From NCBI GenBank assembly GCA_045636385.1, contig JAZTXK010000058.1:1-20663 (forward strand): a stretch of DNA of 20,663 nucleotides, in the 5' to 3' direction. The notes under the pieces are model-generated. The model was not told where the DNA came from and made no database searches. It saw nothing but the letters and a program-made list of their open reading frames with translations. This document shows positions 1-6,752 of this stretch, piece by piece. The DNA comes from CAG-390 sp045636385 (lineage in GTDB: Bacteria; Bacillota; Clostridia; Oscillospirales; CAG-272). A program made the translations under genes and the position numbers. Every line of letters begins with the position of its first letter. Position 1 is the stretch's first letter.

Positions 1-50
1 AAGAAGCATTTGCCGGTCCGCTGAACATTTATACCAAAGGAGAAAGACGC

Positions 51-260
51 ATGAAAAAATCACTCATTTGGAACATTATCTTAATAATCGGCATTATTCC
101 TTTCGTACTGCCGTTTGCTTTCGGCATATACAAAATTTCGATTGAGAGCTGGACGATGTTTGATTGGCTCGTTATGTATTCATACATTTTCTGGCCTACA
201 TATATCGCAGGCATAGTCATTATCGCAGTTTCGATAATCGGCAGAATTGTTAAAAGATGA
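51..260 (+). CDS. Small two-helix membrane protein, unknown function
   Basis: This encodes 69 residues that I do not recognise. The sequence shows a short basic start (MKKS), a hydrophobic helix at about residues 5-27, a short linker rich in Trp and Tyr, a second hydrophobic helix at about 40-65, and a basic end (IVKR), so it is an inner-membrane hairpin protein. The start is chosen because AAAGGAG at 36-42 sits 8 nt before the ATG. The same frame is open back to the window edge, so an upstream start on the missing side cannot be excluded. A stop at 22-24 in another frame may end a preceding gene, which would make this the last gene of an operon. A strong hairpin pair follows directly. Its role is unknown. 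Confidence 0.65.
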   Translation: MKKSLIWNIILIIGIIPFVLPFAFGIYKISIESWTMFDWLVMYSYIFWPTYIAGIVIIAVSIIGRIVKR

Positions 261-299
261 AGGAGCGAAAACCTCCCGCAAGGGGAGGTTTTACTCCTT
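260..299 (+). terminator. Hairpin terminator after the small membrane protein
   Basis: CCTCCC (272-277) pairs with GGGAGG (283-288). The stem extends through AAAA/TTTT, and after a small bulge AAGGAG (260-265) pairs with CTCCTT (294-299). The hairpin begins at the last base of the stop codon. The T-run lies within the stem, so it could terminate transcription in either direction. Confidence 0.7.
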
Positions 300-301
300 C
301 C

Positions 302-328
302 AAACTGTCGACGGGGCGTCGACAGTTT
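302..328. repeat. 27-nt perfect hairpin (12-bp stem, 3-nt loop)
   Basis: AAACTGTCGACG (302-313) and CGTCGACAGTTT (317-328) are perfect reverse complements around a GGG loop. Two other hairpins of identical geometry but unrelated sequence occur at 3198-3224 and 7475-7501. Confidence 0.8.
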
Positions 329-345
329 GAAGAACATCGGAGGTT

Positions 346-365
346 TCGCGCTCTGCGGAGCGCGA
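346..365. repeat. GC-rich hairpin in the 261-592 gap
   Basis: TCGCGCTC (346-353) pairs with GAGCGCGA (358-365) around a TGCG loop. It abuts the composite repeat that begins at about 366. The whole 261-592 gap holds no convincing gene: it is a chain of hairpins, a heptamer array and the sulfatase promoter. Confidence 0.6.
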
Positions 366-486
366 CTTAAGGCTCTGCCTTAAGAATTCGCAAGCTTTTG
401 AAAAAGCTTGACCAAAACTTCACGCTGCTGTTGTCTTTTGTTTGATTGAAAATTTCCGAGCAAAGCGAGGAAATTCTCCTTAACTC
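366..486 (+). repeat. Composite multi-hairpin intergenic repeat, copy 1
   Basis: Three stems lie in series: CTTAAGGC/GCCTTAAG (366-384), CAAGCTTT/AAAGCTTG (391-410) and AATTTCC/GGAAATT (about 451-475). Segment 370-486 aligns with the reverse complement of 20553-20663 over nearly its whole length, including the spacer AAAACTT(T)CACGCT. In the second stem the two copies differ at two base pairs, both compensated. This points to a dispersed structured element rather than chance similarity. Confidence 0.85.
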
Positions 487-518
487 TGCATTCTGCACTC
501 TGCACTCTGCATTTTGCC
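484..518. repeat. Heptamer tandem array, CTCTGCA type
   Basis: Five consecutive 7-nt units: CTCTGCA, TTCTGCA, CTCTGCA, CTCTGCA and a degenerate TTTTGCC. It follows composite repeat copy 1 without a gap and ends 11 nt before the -35 box of the sulfatase promoter. It resembles the short tandemly repeated repetitive (STRR) heptamers known from cyanobacteria in type, not necessarily in origin. Confidence 0.85.
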
Positions 519-529
519 ATCCGCAAATA

Positions 530-558
530 TTGACAACGCGGCCCAATCGTGATATAAT
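530..558 (+). promoter_or_regulatory. Consensus promoter for the sulfatase cluster
   Basis: TTGACA (530-535), a 17-bp spacer and TATAAT (553-558) match the vegetative sigma-A consensus at all twelve positions, with an extended -10 TGA just upstream. Transcription would start near 565, giving a leader of about 28 nt. Confidence 0.85.
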
Positions 559-592
559 TAAAATGTATAAATATAATCCCACGGAGGCCGAA

Positions 593-2056
593 ATGAAACC
601 CAAGCATATACTCATCATTATGACCGACCAGTGCCGCGCCGATGCTCTCGGTGCTTACGGCAATACCTATGCGCAGACTCCCGCGATCGATGCGATCGCC
701 GAGGGTGCCGCGATCTTCAACCGCGCGGTCACTCCCTCGCCCGTCTGCGTTCCCGCGCGTCTTTCGCTCCTTGCGGGACAGTACGTTAACCGCACGGGCA
801 ACGCCAATAACAATCCGAAGACCTGCTATACCGGCGAGGGCTTCTATTCGATGCTCACGAAGGCGGGCTTTGACTCCTGCTGCGTCGGAAAGATGCATCA
901 CGTTTGGGACAGATTCGGCTCTATGGGCTTCGGCTGCCGCCACACTCAGGAGGAAATGTCAAATCCCGAGGATGATTATACCAAATTCATCGAAAATTCG
1001 CCCTATAAGAACGTTTTTGACTACAACGGTCAGCGCAGCGATATGTACTACGTTCCTCAGGTCAGCCAGCTCCCCGCAGAGGCGCATCCGACACAGTGGA
1101 TCGGCGACCGCTCGGTCGAGTTCATTGAAAACTGCGACCCCGAAAAGCCGATGTTCCTGATGTCCTCCTTCATCCATCCGCATCCGCCCTTCTGCCCGCC
1201 CGCGCCCTGGAACAAGCTCTTCCGCGATCTTCCCGAGGCACCCTTCGTGCCCGAGGAAACTCCCGATCTGAAGTTCCTTCTCCCCCCCGCATTCGACCTT
1301 GATAACGTGCTGTGTATGACCGATTACGACATCCGCCGCGCGAAGAATTACTATTACGCCTGCGTTTCCTTTATGGATTACCAGATCAGCCGCATCACCG
1401 ACGCGCTCAAGGCGAAGGGAATGTACGACGACACCGTCATCCTCTTCATCGCCGACCACGGCGAGACCCTCGGCGACTACCGCCACGCGGGCAAGCGCAC
1501 GATGCTTTCCTCCGCGAACCGCATCCCCTTCATCCTCCGCGTTCCCGGAATGGAGGGCGGCGAGCGCACCGATCCCGTTTCGCTCGTTGACGTCGCACCC
1601 ACCCTGCTCTCGATCTTCGGAGTTGACTACGATCCCGCCGAGTTCGACGGCATTGATATCCTCTCGGGCAAGCACTCGGAGGTCTATTCGCAGTACGAGT
1701 GCGGCGAGAAGGCTTGCTATATGGTCGCCGCAGAGCGAGACAAGCTGATCTACAGCCGACTTCACGATAAATACGCCTATTTCGACGAATGCCCCGAGCA
1801 CGTAAACAAGTACGACGAGGGCGGCGAGCGCGTTGAATACCTCAAGGCTCTGCTCGACGCGCACATGGCGGCGGACAAGTGCCCCGAGGCGAAGAACCCG
1901 AACAAGAAGCCGGGCGGCGGTGAAAAGAAGCAGAAGATCAAGGATTTCGGAAACGACCGAATGGATCATCAGGCTCGCCGCGCCGCGGAAATCGCGCGAA
2001 TCCCCACGCCCTACAAGATCGATATGCGCCGCTTTGAGGGCGACGATTATACTTGA
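593..2056 (+). CDS. Sulfatase family hydrolase, FGly (Cys) type
   Basis: A 487-residue member of the alkaline phosphatase-like sulfatase family that would hydrolyse a sulfate ester. Visible signatures are the N-terminal metal-binding strand ending TDQCRAD (Asp12), the formylglycine site CVPAR at 52-56 (C-x-P-x-R), HPHPP at about 195-199, and ADHGETLGD (Asp288, His289) followed by Lys301. The Cys must be converted to formylglycine; in anaerobes a radical-SAM maturase does this, and none lies in the window. The open frame extends back to 446 through repeat DNA, but GGAGG at 583-587 and the promoter place the start at ATG 593. There is no signal peptide, so it is probably cytosolic and acts on imported substrate; the substrate is not predictable. 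The C-terminal about 60 residues are Lys/Gly-rich and variable. The stop overlaps the next gene's TTG start. Confidence 0.93.
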   Translation: MKPKHILIIMTDQCRADALGAYGNTYAQTPAIDAIAEGAAIFNRAVTPSPVCVPARLSLLAGQYVNRTGNANNNPKTCYTGEGFYSMLTKAGFDSCCVGKMHHVWDRFGSMGFGCRHTQEEMSNPEDDYTKFIENSPYKNVFDYNGQRSDMYYVPQVSQLPAEAHPTQWIGDRSVEFIENCDPEKPMFLMSSFIHPHPPFCPPAPWNKLFRDLPEAPFVPEETPDLKFLLPPAFDLDNVLCMTDYDIRRAKNYYYACVSFMDYQISRITDALKAKGMYDDTVILFIADHGETLGDYRHAGKRTMLSSANRIPFILRVPGMEGGERTDPVSLVDVAPTLLSIFGVDYDPAEFDGIDILSGKHSEVYSQYECGEKACYMVAAERDKLIYSRLHDKYAYFDECPEHVNKYDEGGERVEYLKALLDAHMAADKCPEAKNPNKKPGGGEKKQKIKDFGNDRMDHQARRAAEIARIPTPYKIDMRRFEGDDYT

Positions 2057-2754
2057 AAATGAAATATATTTGGGAAAAATTCAAATTAGCCGCGCTTTTC
2101 GCCTGCTGTTTGTGTTTTCTCCTGAGTCTGAACGCCGACGCGACCGACAGCTCGCTGCTCTCGAAAAGGAGAAATGCGAGCTCGGACGGTGCGCGCGCCG
2201 CTACCGCAAATCTCACGATAATATCGGACACGGGGGAAAGCGAGGCGAGCCACGGCGTGCCCTCGTACGGTCATACCTTCCTCGTGATCGAAAATACGTC
2301 GGGGGAGGTTCTCGATTTTTGCGGCAGACAGCTGATGCCGAATGAAAATCTGACCTTCGGTTGGTGGGCGGTCAGCGCGCATTCGGGTATATGGTTCGGG
2401 CTTGAATCGAACTATATCGACTCCTTCGGCAGATACCGCGGGCGCGTTGCGCTCACTCGCGAGATCGACGCCGACGGCATCGCGCGGCTTGAGGACTATC
2501 TTTTGACGCACGATCTCTACACCCCGCTTGAAAACTGCGCCGTCCGCGCGGTTGCGGCTTTCAATACCGCGATCCCCGAGACGCGACAGCTTCGATGCGG
2601 TTATTTCACCACGCCCGCGATGGTTTACAAAGCAATCCTCGCGCAGGGAGGCTCGCACGAGCTTGCCATGGCGATCGATTTCGACGTCAGCACGCCAAGC
2701 ACGGGCTTCGGCGACGAGATCGAATACTACCGTTTTGCGATAAAGAGAAAATGA
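2053..2754 (+). CDS. Exported papain-like (NlpC/P60-permuted?) candidate, unknown role
   Basis: About 231-233 residues. The start is TTG 2053, overlapping the sulfatase stop by 4 nt, or ATG 2059; GAGGG near 2048 is a weak ribosome site, so translational coupling is likely. Residues 1-30 form a signal peptide or anchor (basic KYIWEKFK, then a Leu/Ala/Cys-rich core, then an NADAT cleavage-like site). The mature part has a GHTFLVIEN strand followed by a short FCGR segment, and later ENCAVRAVAAFN. A conserved His on a strand and a Cys after Asn is the arrangement seen in permuted papain-fold families such as YiiX/DUF4105, but the match is by eye only. Cotranscription with a sulfatase suggests a surface or polymer-related role. 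Function is not established. Confidence 0.6.
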   Translation: MKMKYIWEKFKLAALFACCLCFLLSLNADATDSSLLSKRRNASSDGARAATANLTIISDTGESEASHGVPSYGHTFLVIENTSGEVLDFCGRQLMPNENLTFGWWAVSAHSGIWFGLESNYIDSFGRYRGRVALTREIDADGIARLEDYLLTHDLYTPLENCAVRAVAAFNTAIPETRQLRCGYFTTPAMVYKAILAQGGSHELAMAIDFDVSTPSTGFGDEIEYYRFAIKRK

Positions 2755-3014
2755 GGAATATAATTTTTGCCAAAACAAAAAAGGCGCGCGTCATCTGCGC
2801 CGTCCTTGCCTTGATCTCGCTTGCCCTCGCTGTATTCGCGGCATATTACACCGTCGGAAACCTGCGTTGCGCCGCGGACTCCCCCGTCCTTATCGGAGAT
2901 AACGGCGGCGCGGTTTTCCTCGGATATTACCTGCTTGCCACGGCGTACGGGTTTATCGGAGTTTGCGCGGTAATTGCGTGCGCGGTTTTTACCGTTAATG
3001 CGATCAGAAAATAG
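2751..3014 (+). CDS. Small two-helix membrane protein, unknown function
   Basis: The ATG at 2751 overlaps the preceding stop as ATGA, a typical coupled arrangement, so this is the third gene of the sulfatase cluster. The 87-residue product starts with a basic stretch (AKTKKAR), then a helix at about 14-36, an exposed loop of about 20 residues with one Cys and Gly/Asp-rich sequence, and a second helix at about 55-80, ending in NAIRK. Both ends are predicted to be cytoplasmic. No family is recognised. It stops with TAG, one of only two clear TAG terminators in the window, and that TAG is also the first base of a heptamer array. Confidence 0.65.
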   Translation: MRNIIFAKTKKARVICAVLALISLALAVFAAYYTVGNLRCAADSPVLIGDNGGAVFLGYYLLATAYGFIGVCAVIACAVFTVNAIRK

Positions 3015-3055
3015 TTGCCTGATTCTAGTTGCTGGTTGCTGGTTGCTGGTTGAAG
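3014..3055 (+). repeat. Heptamer tandem array, GTTGCTG type
   Basis: Six 7-nt units in register: GTTGCCT, GATTCTA, GTTGCTG three times, then GTTGAAG. The first base is the G of the TAG stop of the upstream gene. A mirror array of the same family lies on the other strand at 3228-3262. Confidence 0.8.
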
Positions 3056-3057
3056 GA

Positions 3058-3081
3058 AGCTTTTCGCCGCGGCGAAAAGCT
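3058..3081. repeat. 24-bp perfect palindrome
   Basis: AGCTTTTCGCCG followed immediately by CGGCGAAAAGCT. It has no unpaired centre. It lies between the heptamer array and the terminator. Confidence 0.75.
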
Positions 3082-3091
3082 CAATATAATA

Positions 3092-3129
3092 AAAACTCGG
3101 ATATCACGATTTTGCGATATCCGAGTTTT
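3092..3129. terminator. Bidirectional terminator between convergent genes
   Basis: AAAACTCGGATATC (3092-3105) and GATATCCGAGTTTT (3116-3129) form a perfect 14-bp stem with a 10-nt loop. The A-run and T-run at the two edges let it serve both the sulfatase cluster on + and the LOR gene on -. Confidence 0.85.
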
Positions 3130-3197
3130 CTATTTGGTTGTAATATTAATTAACTTAACGATATTTTATCAACACCGAATAAAATTATAAATCTGAT

Positions 3198-3224
3198 AGT
3201 TTTCTCGGCTTTGCCGAGAAAACT
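3198..3224. repeat. 27-nt perfect hairpin (12-bp stem, 3-nt loop)
   Basis: AGTTTTCTCGGC and GCCGAGAAAACT surround a TTT loop. The core GGCTTTGCC recurs in the hairpin at 7358-7388. It may add to termination of the - strand LOR gene. Confidence 0.75.
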
Positions 3225-3227
3225 TAC

Positions 3228-3262
3228 CTTTAACCAGCAACTAAAAACCGGCAACCGGCAAC
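3228..3262 (-). repeat. Heptamer tandem array, GTTGCCG type
   Basis: Read on the - strand: GTTGCCG, GTTGCCG, GTTTTTA, GTTGCTG, GTTAAAG, starting 5 nt after the TAG stop of the LOR gene. It belongs to the same family as 3014-3055 but in opposite orientation, so the two arrays can pair across the 170-nt gap. Confidence 0.8.
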
Positions 3263-3267
3263 TTTTC

Positions 3268-3738
3268 CTAATCCCTCTGCTCCTTCTCCGCATCTATCGC
3301 TATAACGAGCGCGAGTGCGGCGAGGGCGTCGGATTCGTCGCGGACGTCGATCGAGTAGGTGTCGGTCCAGTTGAAGAGCTCCTTGGTGATCACCGCCTTG
3401 CGGTCGCCGCTTCCGTCGTAGATCGAATAGTCCCACTCAAAATAGTTGCCCTCGACGTCCCAGCCCTTGTAGTCTATGGTGAAACGCGGATGGAAGAAGG
3501 AAAATTCCTTGCGAACGCAGCCTGCGTAATCATCGCCGATGTAGACCTCGTAGGTCGGAAACCAGGAGAAGATCTTTTGCTGTACCGTCGCGACCTCGCA
3601 GTCGTTGCGGTCAAAGATTTTGAGGCACTTGCCCCAGGAGATCTGACCCTTGACGGTATAGATCGTGTTGCCCGATTCGTCGTAAACGTCGTAGCTGTCA
3701 AGCCACGAGAAGGCTCTCTGCTTGAATAACAGCTTCAT
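3268..3738 (-). CDS. LURP-one-related (YxjI-like, LOR) family protein
   Basis: 156 residues. The start MKLLFKQRAFSWLDSYDVYD, the following G-x-I-x-W-G-K-x-L-x-I-x-D strand pattern and the repeat QQKIFSW..YEVY are typical of the LOR family, a Tubby-like 12-stranded beta barrel. LOR proteins are cytosolic with no known enzymatic activity; phospholipid scrambling or membrane-associated signalling is proposed for some relatives. There is no signal peptide. ATG 3738 lies 2 nt downstream of the stop of the deacetylase gene, and its ribosome site AAGAGGG is embedded in the last codons of that gene, so the two are probably translationally coupled. It ends in TAG beside a heptamer array. Confidence 0.85.
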   Translation of the reverse strand: MKLLFKQRAFSWLDSYDVYDESGNTIYTVKGQISWGKCLKIFDRNDCEVATVQQKIFSWFPTYEVYIGDDYAGCVRKEFSFFHPRFTIDYKGWDVEGNYFEWDYSIYDGSGDRKAVITKELFNWTDTYSIDVRDESDALAALALVIAIDAEKEQRD

Positions 3739-3740
3739 AA

Positions 3741-4580
3741 TTATACCCTCTTGGTCTCGCCGGGGGCGATCGAAGAGATCTCGTTATTGTAAAAATACCA
3801 GAGCGTGCGTGCGGTGGGGTTCATGACGAGCGAGCCGTCGACCGAGTAGACGAGGCTTTCGAAGTCCTTGATGTATTCGAAGATCTCGATGTTGGTCGCG
3901 TACCAGATGTCCTCGCGTCCGCCCATAAACTCGGCAAATTCCTCGATGACGTTCCAGTTGTCGTCGCCCTCGAATTCGTAGGTGTGTCCCCAGACGTAGA
4001 AGAGTCTCGCGGGGTCCTTGTTGACCTTCATATCGGCAAACTTACGGGCGTATTCCATAAGCTTCGGATCGGTGTGCTTGCAGGTTGCGGGCAGGCGGAG
4101 CCAGTCGCGCGGAATATTGAAGCTGCCGGTGACGGCGGTGGTGCGCGCGTAGAGAATGCCGCAAGCCTTGAGAACCTCTACCACGGTATCATTGTGGGTT
4201 CCGTAGGGGTAAGCCATACCGCGGATGATCTTGCCGAAGAGTGCCTCGAGGTTTTCGCGATCCTTGACGATCTCGTAAGCGATGCGCTCTGCGGGCATAT
4301 GCTCGAGATGGGGATGAGTCATTGCGTGAACGGCGACCTCGTGACCGCCCTTCGAATAAAGCTCACGGACCTGTCGCTCGCACATCGGGCGATGGATCTG
4401 ACCGGGCGCGTAAACCTTGCCCTCGGGAGCGAATCTGCCCGAATTGAGGTTGAAGGTACCCTTGAGACCGTTTTTGTCAAGAATTTCGATAAACTTAATG
4501 TCCTGATCGACGCCGTCGTCGTAGCTGAAAGTCAGCGCCTTCGCGACGCCGCCGGGATATCTCATAAATAACTGTGCCAT
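3741..4580 (-). CDS. Polysaccharide deacetylase family protein (NodB/CE4-like)
   Basis: 279 residues. NodB-type motifs are visible: TFSYDDG at 17-23 (catalytic and metal Asp21/Asp22), HAMTHPH at 85-91 (metal His85 and His89), and AYPYG at 123-127. A later WGHTYEF near 197-203 probably supplies the C-terminal catalytic His. The family removes N- or O-acetyl groups from polysaccharides with a divalent metal. No signal peptide or transmembrane helix precedes the domain, so the enzyme looks cytosolic, which is unusual for peptidoglycan or chitin deacetylases. The frame could start upstream at 4637, but AAAGGAGG lies 8 nt before ATG 4580 and the promoter overlaps the upstream part, so 4580 is preferred. 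It is first in a two-gene unit with the LOR protein. Confidence 0.9.
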   Translation of the reverse strand: MAQLFMRYPGGVAKALTFSYDDGVDQDIKFIEILDKNGLKGTFNLNSGRFAPEGKVYAPGQIHRPMCERQVRELYSKGGHEVAVHAMTHPHLEHMPAERIAYEIVKDRENLEALFGKIIRGMAYPYGTHNDTVVEVLKACGILYARTTAVTGSFNIPRDWLRLPATCKHTDPKLMEYARKFADMKVNKDPARLFYVWGHTYEFEGDDNWNVIEEFAEFMGGREDIWYATNIEIFEYIKDFESLVYSVDGSLVMNPTARTLWYFYNNEISSIAPGETKRV

Positions 4581-4608
4581 AGTATGACCTCCTTTGGGTG
4601 TTGAGATA

Positions 4609-4637
4609 ATTTTATCATAAAATCGGAGAAAATGCAA
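4609..4637 (-). promoter_or_regulatory. Promoter for the deacetylase-LOR unit
   Basis: On the - strand: TTGCAT (4637-4632), 17-bp spacer, TAAAAT (4614-4609), with an extended -10 TGA. The block CTATTGCATTTT is shared with the nusA-operon promoter at 15048-15078. Confidence 0.75.
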
Positions 4638-4652
4638 TAGGATTGGGGAAAT

Positions 4653-4669
4653 ATCTCGCCGCGCGAGAT
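4653..4669. repeat. Small hairpin upstream of the deacetylase promoter
   Basis: ATCTCGC (4653-4659) pairs with GCGAGAT (4663-4669) around CGC. It lies between the ftsH terminator and the -35 box. Confidence 0.5.
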
Positions 4670-4673
4670 TAGC

Positions 4674-4709
4674 AAAATAAAAGTCCGAGCCGCGATATCG
4701 CGGCTCGGA
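4674..4709 (-). terminator. Intrinsic terminator of the ftsH operon
   Basis: A 26-bp perfect palindrome at 4684-4709 (TCCGAGCCGCGA and its complement) is followed on the - strand by CTTTTATTTT. It lies 10 nt after the ftsH stop codon. Confidence 0.9.
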
Positions 4710-4718
4710 TCGCTTTAT

Positions 4719-6731
4719 TTAGTGTTTAACTTCTCCGTCGGTGTTCCCGTCGGAATTTGCTTCTTCTTCAGCCTTGAGTCTTGCTTCTTCTTCAAGTCTG
4801 CGCTTTTCGGCTGCCTCGCGCTCTGCCTCCTCGCGGCGGCGGGCGTTGGCTTCCTCGCTCTTGCGCTTCTTTTCAGCGGCGATTTCCTCAAGAGCTTCAA
4901 CGGAGGGCTCGTCGGCCTCCATAGCGCACTTGAACTGCTCGCCGTCCATTACCTCGTGGTTTACGAGATACTCGGCGATAAAGTCGAGCTTATCCTTATT
5001 TTCGGAGAGAAGCTTCTTTGCCAGCTCGTAAGCCTCGGTGACGATCTTCTGGATCTCGGCGTCGATCTTTGCGGCGGTTGCGCCCGAGTAATCCTGCTTC
5101 GACGAGAAATCTCTGCCGAGGAATACGTCGCCTCCGCCCTGACCGTAACGGATCGGTCCGAGCTCATCCGACATACCGAGCTGAGTTACCATCTTGCGCG
5201 CGGTGTTGGTTGCGCGCTCGATGTCGTTCGACGCTCCGCCCGAGTAGTCGCCGAAGGTCAGCACCTCTGCGGCGCGGCCGCCGAGGAGAACGCAGATATC
5301 CTCCTTGAGCTCCTGCTTGTAGACGCTGTGCTTATCCTCGGTGGGGATATTGAGAGTATAACCGAGGGCTCTGCCCGCGGGGATGATCGAGATCTGGTGA
5401 ACAGGATCCTGTGTGGGAAGGAGGAAGGAGAGGATCGCGTGGCCTGCCTCGTGGTAAGCGGTGTTGCGCTTTTCCTTTTCGCTGAGGCGCATCGACTTCT
5501 TCTGAGGTCCTGCGATGACCTTGGTGAAGGAGTCCTCGATGTCCTCCATACCGATAAGATCCTTACCGCGGCGGACTGCAAGGAGAGCCGCCTCGTTGAG
5601 AAGGTTCTGAAGGTCTGCGCCGGTGAAGCCTGCGGTGGTCTTTGCTACGGTTGCGAAATCAACCTCGGGCTCGAATCTCTTGCCGCGCGCGTGGACGTTG
5701 AGGATCTCCTCTCGTCCCTTGATATCGGGGTAGTTGACCGTGATCTGTCTGTCGAAACGGCCGGGACGGAGAAGTGCGGGGTCGAGAATGTCAGGGCGGT
5801 TGGTTGCCGCGATGACGATGATGCCCTCGTGCGCGCCGAAGCCGTCCATTTCAACGAGAAGCTGGTTGAGAGTCTGCTCGCGCTCGTCGTGCCCGCCGCC
5901 GAGACCTGCGCCTCTGTGACGTCCGACTGCGTCGATCTCGTCGATGAAGATGATGGATGCGGGAGCTTTACGCGCGGTCTCAAAGAGGTCGCGTACACGG
6001 GATGCGCCGACACCGACGTACATTTCAACGAAATCGGAGCCCGAGATCGAGAAGAAGGGAACGTCAGCCTCGCCCGCGACAGCCTTCGCAAGCAGGGTCT
6101 TACCCGTACCGGGAGGGCCCATCAGCAGTACGCCGTGGGGAATCTTTGCGCCGAGACGGGCGAATTTTTCGGGATTCTTGAGGAATTCAACGATCTCCTT
6201 GAGCTCTTCCTTTTCCTCGTCCGCGCCTGCAACATCCTTGAAAAGGATCTTCTGCTTGGCATCTGCGGGAGTTTTTACGCGAGCCTTGGCGAAATTGCCG
6301 GGCTTGCCGTTCTTTCCGCCGACCTGACCCATCATAAAGATCCAGAGAAAGGCAAAGAGGATGAGAAGTGCAACGTAGGGGAGGATCGATACCCACCAGG
6401 GCCAAACGGTGGCGGGCTCGTATTCGTAGGAGGTGATGATACCTGCCGCGTGCTGCTCTGCGATCAGATCACCGAGGTCCTCGCGGAAGAAGGAGATGGA
6501 TGCAAGCTGATAGGTGACGGTCTTGTCGTCCTGAAGCTTCAGTTGGATCATTCCCTCGTTGTCAACGAAGAACTCTTTGACCTCTTCGTTTTGGAAGTGC
6601 GCGACTATATCGCTGTACTGCTTGGCCTTCTCGCCCGTTCCCGTGAAGAGGGAGGAGAGCATGAAGATGAGAACGCCAACGACCAGGATATAGATCAGTA
6701 TTGTGCGGAAATTGCCTGAGCGTGTTTTCAT
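4719..6731 (-). CDS. ftsH: ATP-dependent zinc metalloprotease FtsH
   Basis: 670 residues; membrane-anchored AAA+ protease that extracts and degrades membrane and regulatory proteins. N-terminal helix at about 10-28, an extracytoplasmic domain at 35-108, a second helix at 112-134, then the AAA module with Walker A GPPGTGKT (205-212), pore motif MYVG (237-240, Tyr where Phe is usual), Walker B IIFIDEID (260-267) and the SRH region NRPDILDPALLRPGRFDR (311-328). The zinc site is HEAGH (427-431), with the third ligand probably Asp503. After 612 comes a tail of about 58 residues rich in Glu, Arg, Lys and Ala that should form a highly charged coiled coil, ending in a short acidic/Asn-Gly segment. 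hpt lies 21 nt upstream. AAAGG precedes ATG 6731 by about 13 nt. It is the last gene of the - strand run. Confidence 0.98.
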   Translation of the reverse strand: MKTRSGNFRTILIYILVVGVLIFMLSSLFTGTGEKAKQYSDIVAHFQNEEVKEFFVDNEGMIQLKLQDDKTVTYQLASISFFREDLGDLIAEQHAAGIITSYEYEPATVWPWWVSILPYVALLILFAFLWIFMMGQVGGKNGKPGNFAKARVKTPADAKQKILFKDVAGADEEKEELKEIVEFLKNPEKFARLGAKIPHGVLLMGPPGTGKTLLAKAVAGEADVPFFSISGSDFVEMYVGVGASRVRDLFETARKAPASIIFIDEIDAVGRHRGAGLGGGHDEREQTLNQLLVEMDGFGAHEGIIVIAATNRPDILDPALLRPGRFDRQITVNYPDIKGREEILNVHARGKRFEPEVDFATVAKTTAGFTGADLQNLLNEAALLAVRRGKDLIGMEDIEDSFTKVIAGPQKKSMRLSEKEKRNTAYHEAGHAILSFLLPTQDPVHQISIIPAGRALGYTLNIPTEDKHSVYKQELKEDICVLLGGRAAEVLTFGDYSGGASNDIERATNTARKMVTQLGMSDELGPIRYGQGGGDVFLGRDFSSKQDYSGATAAKIDAEIQKIVTEAYELAKKLLSENKDKLDFIAEYLVNHEVMDGEQFKCAMEADEPSVEALEEIAAEKKRKSEEANARRREEAEREAAEKRRLEEEARLKAEEEANSDGNTDGEVKH

Positions 6732-6752
6732 AGGGGTGTGTAGCCTTTCGTA

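Noticed and set aside
29..337. 102-codon open frame antisense to the first small gene and its terminators
   Set aside because: It runs through two hairpins and lacks a ribosome site.
446..592. N-terminal extension of the sulfatase frame
   Set aside because: It translates the heptamer array and promoter; the ribosome site and promoter place the start at 593.
3014..3262. CRISPR array
   Set aside because: Units are 7 nt with no spacers and there are no cas genes.
4581..4637. 19-residue upstream extension of the deacetylase
   Set aside because: It overlaps the promoter and ignores the AAAGGAGG site before 4580.
4722..6719. 665-codon open frame antisense to ftsH
   Set aside because: It exactly mirrors ftsH, has no ribosome site and its translation looks like no protein family; it is a codon-bias shadow of a GC-rich gene.
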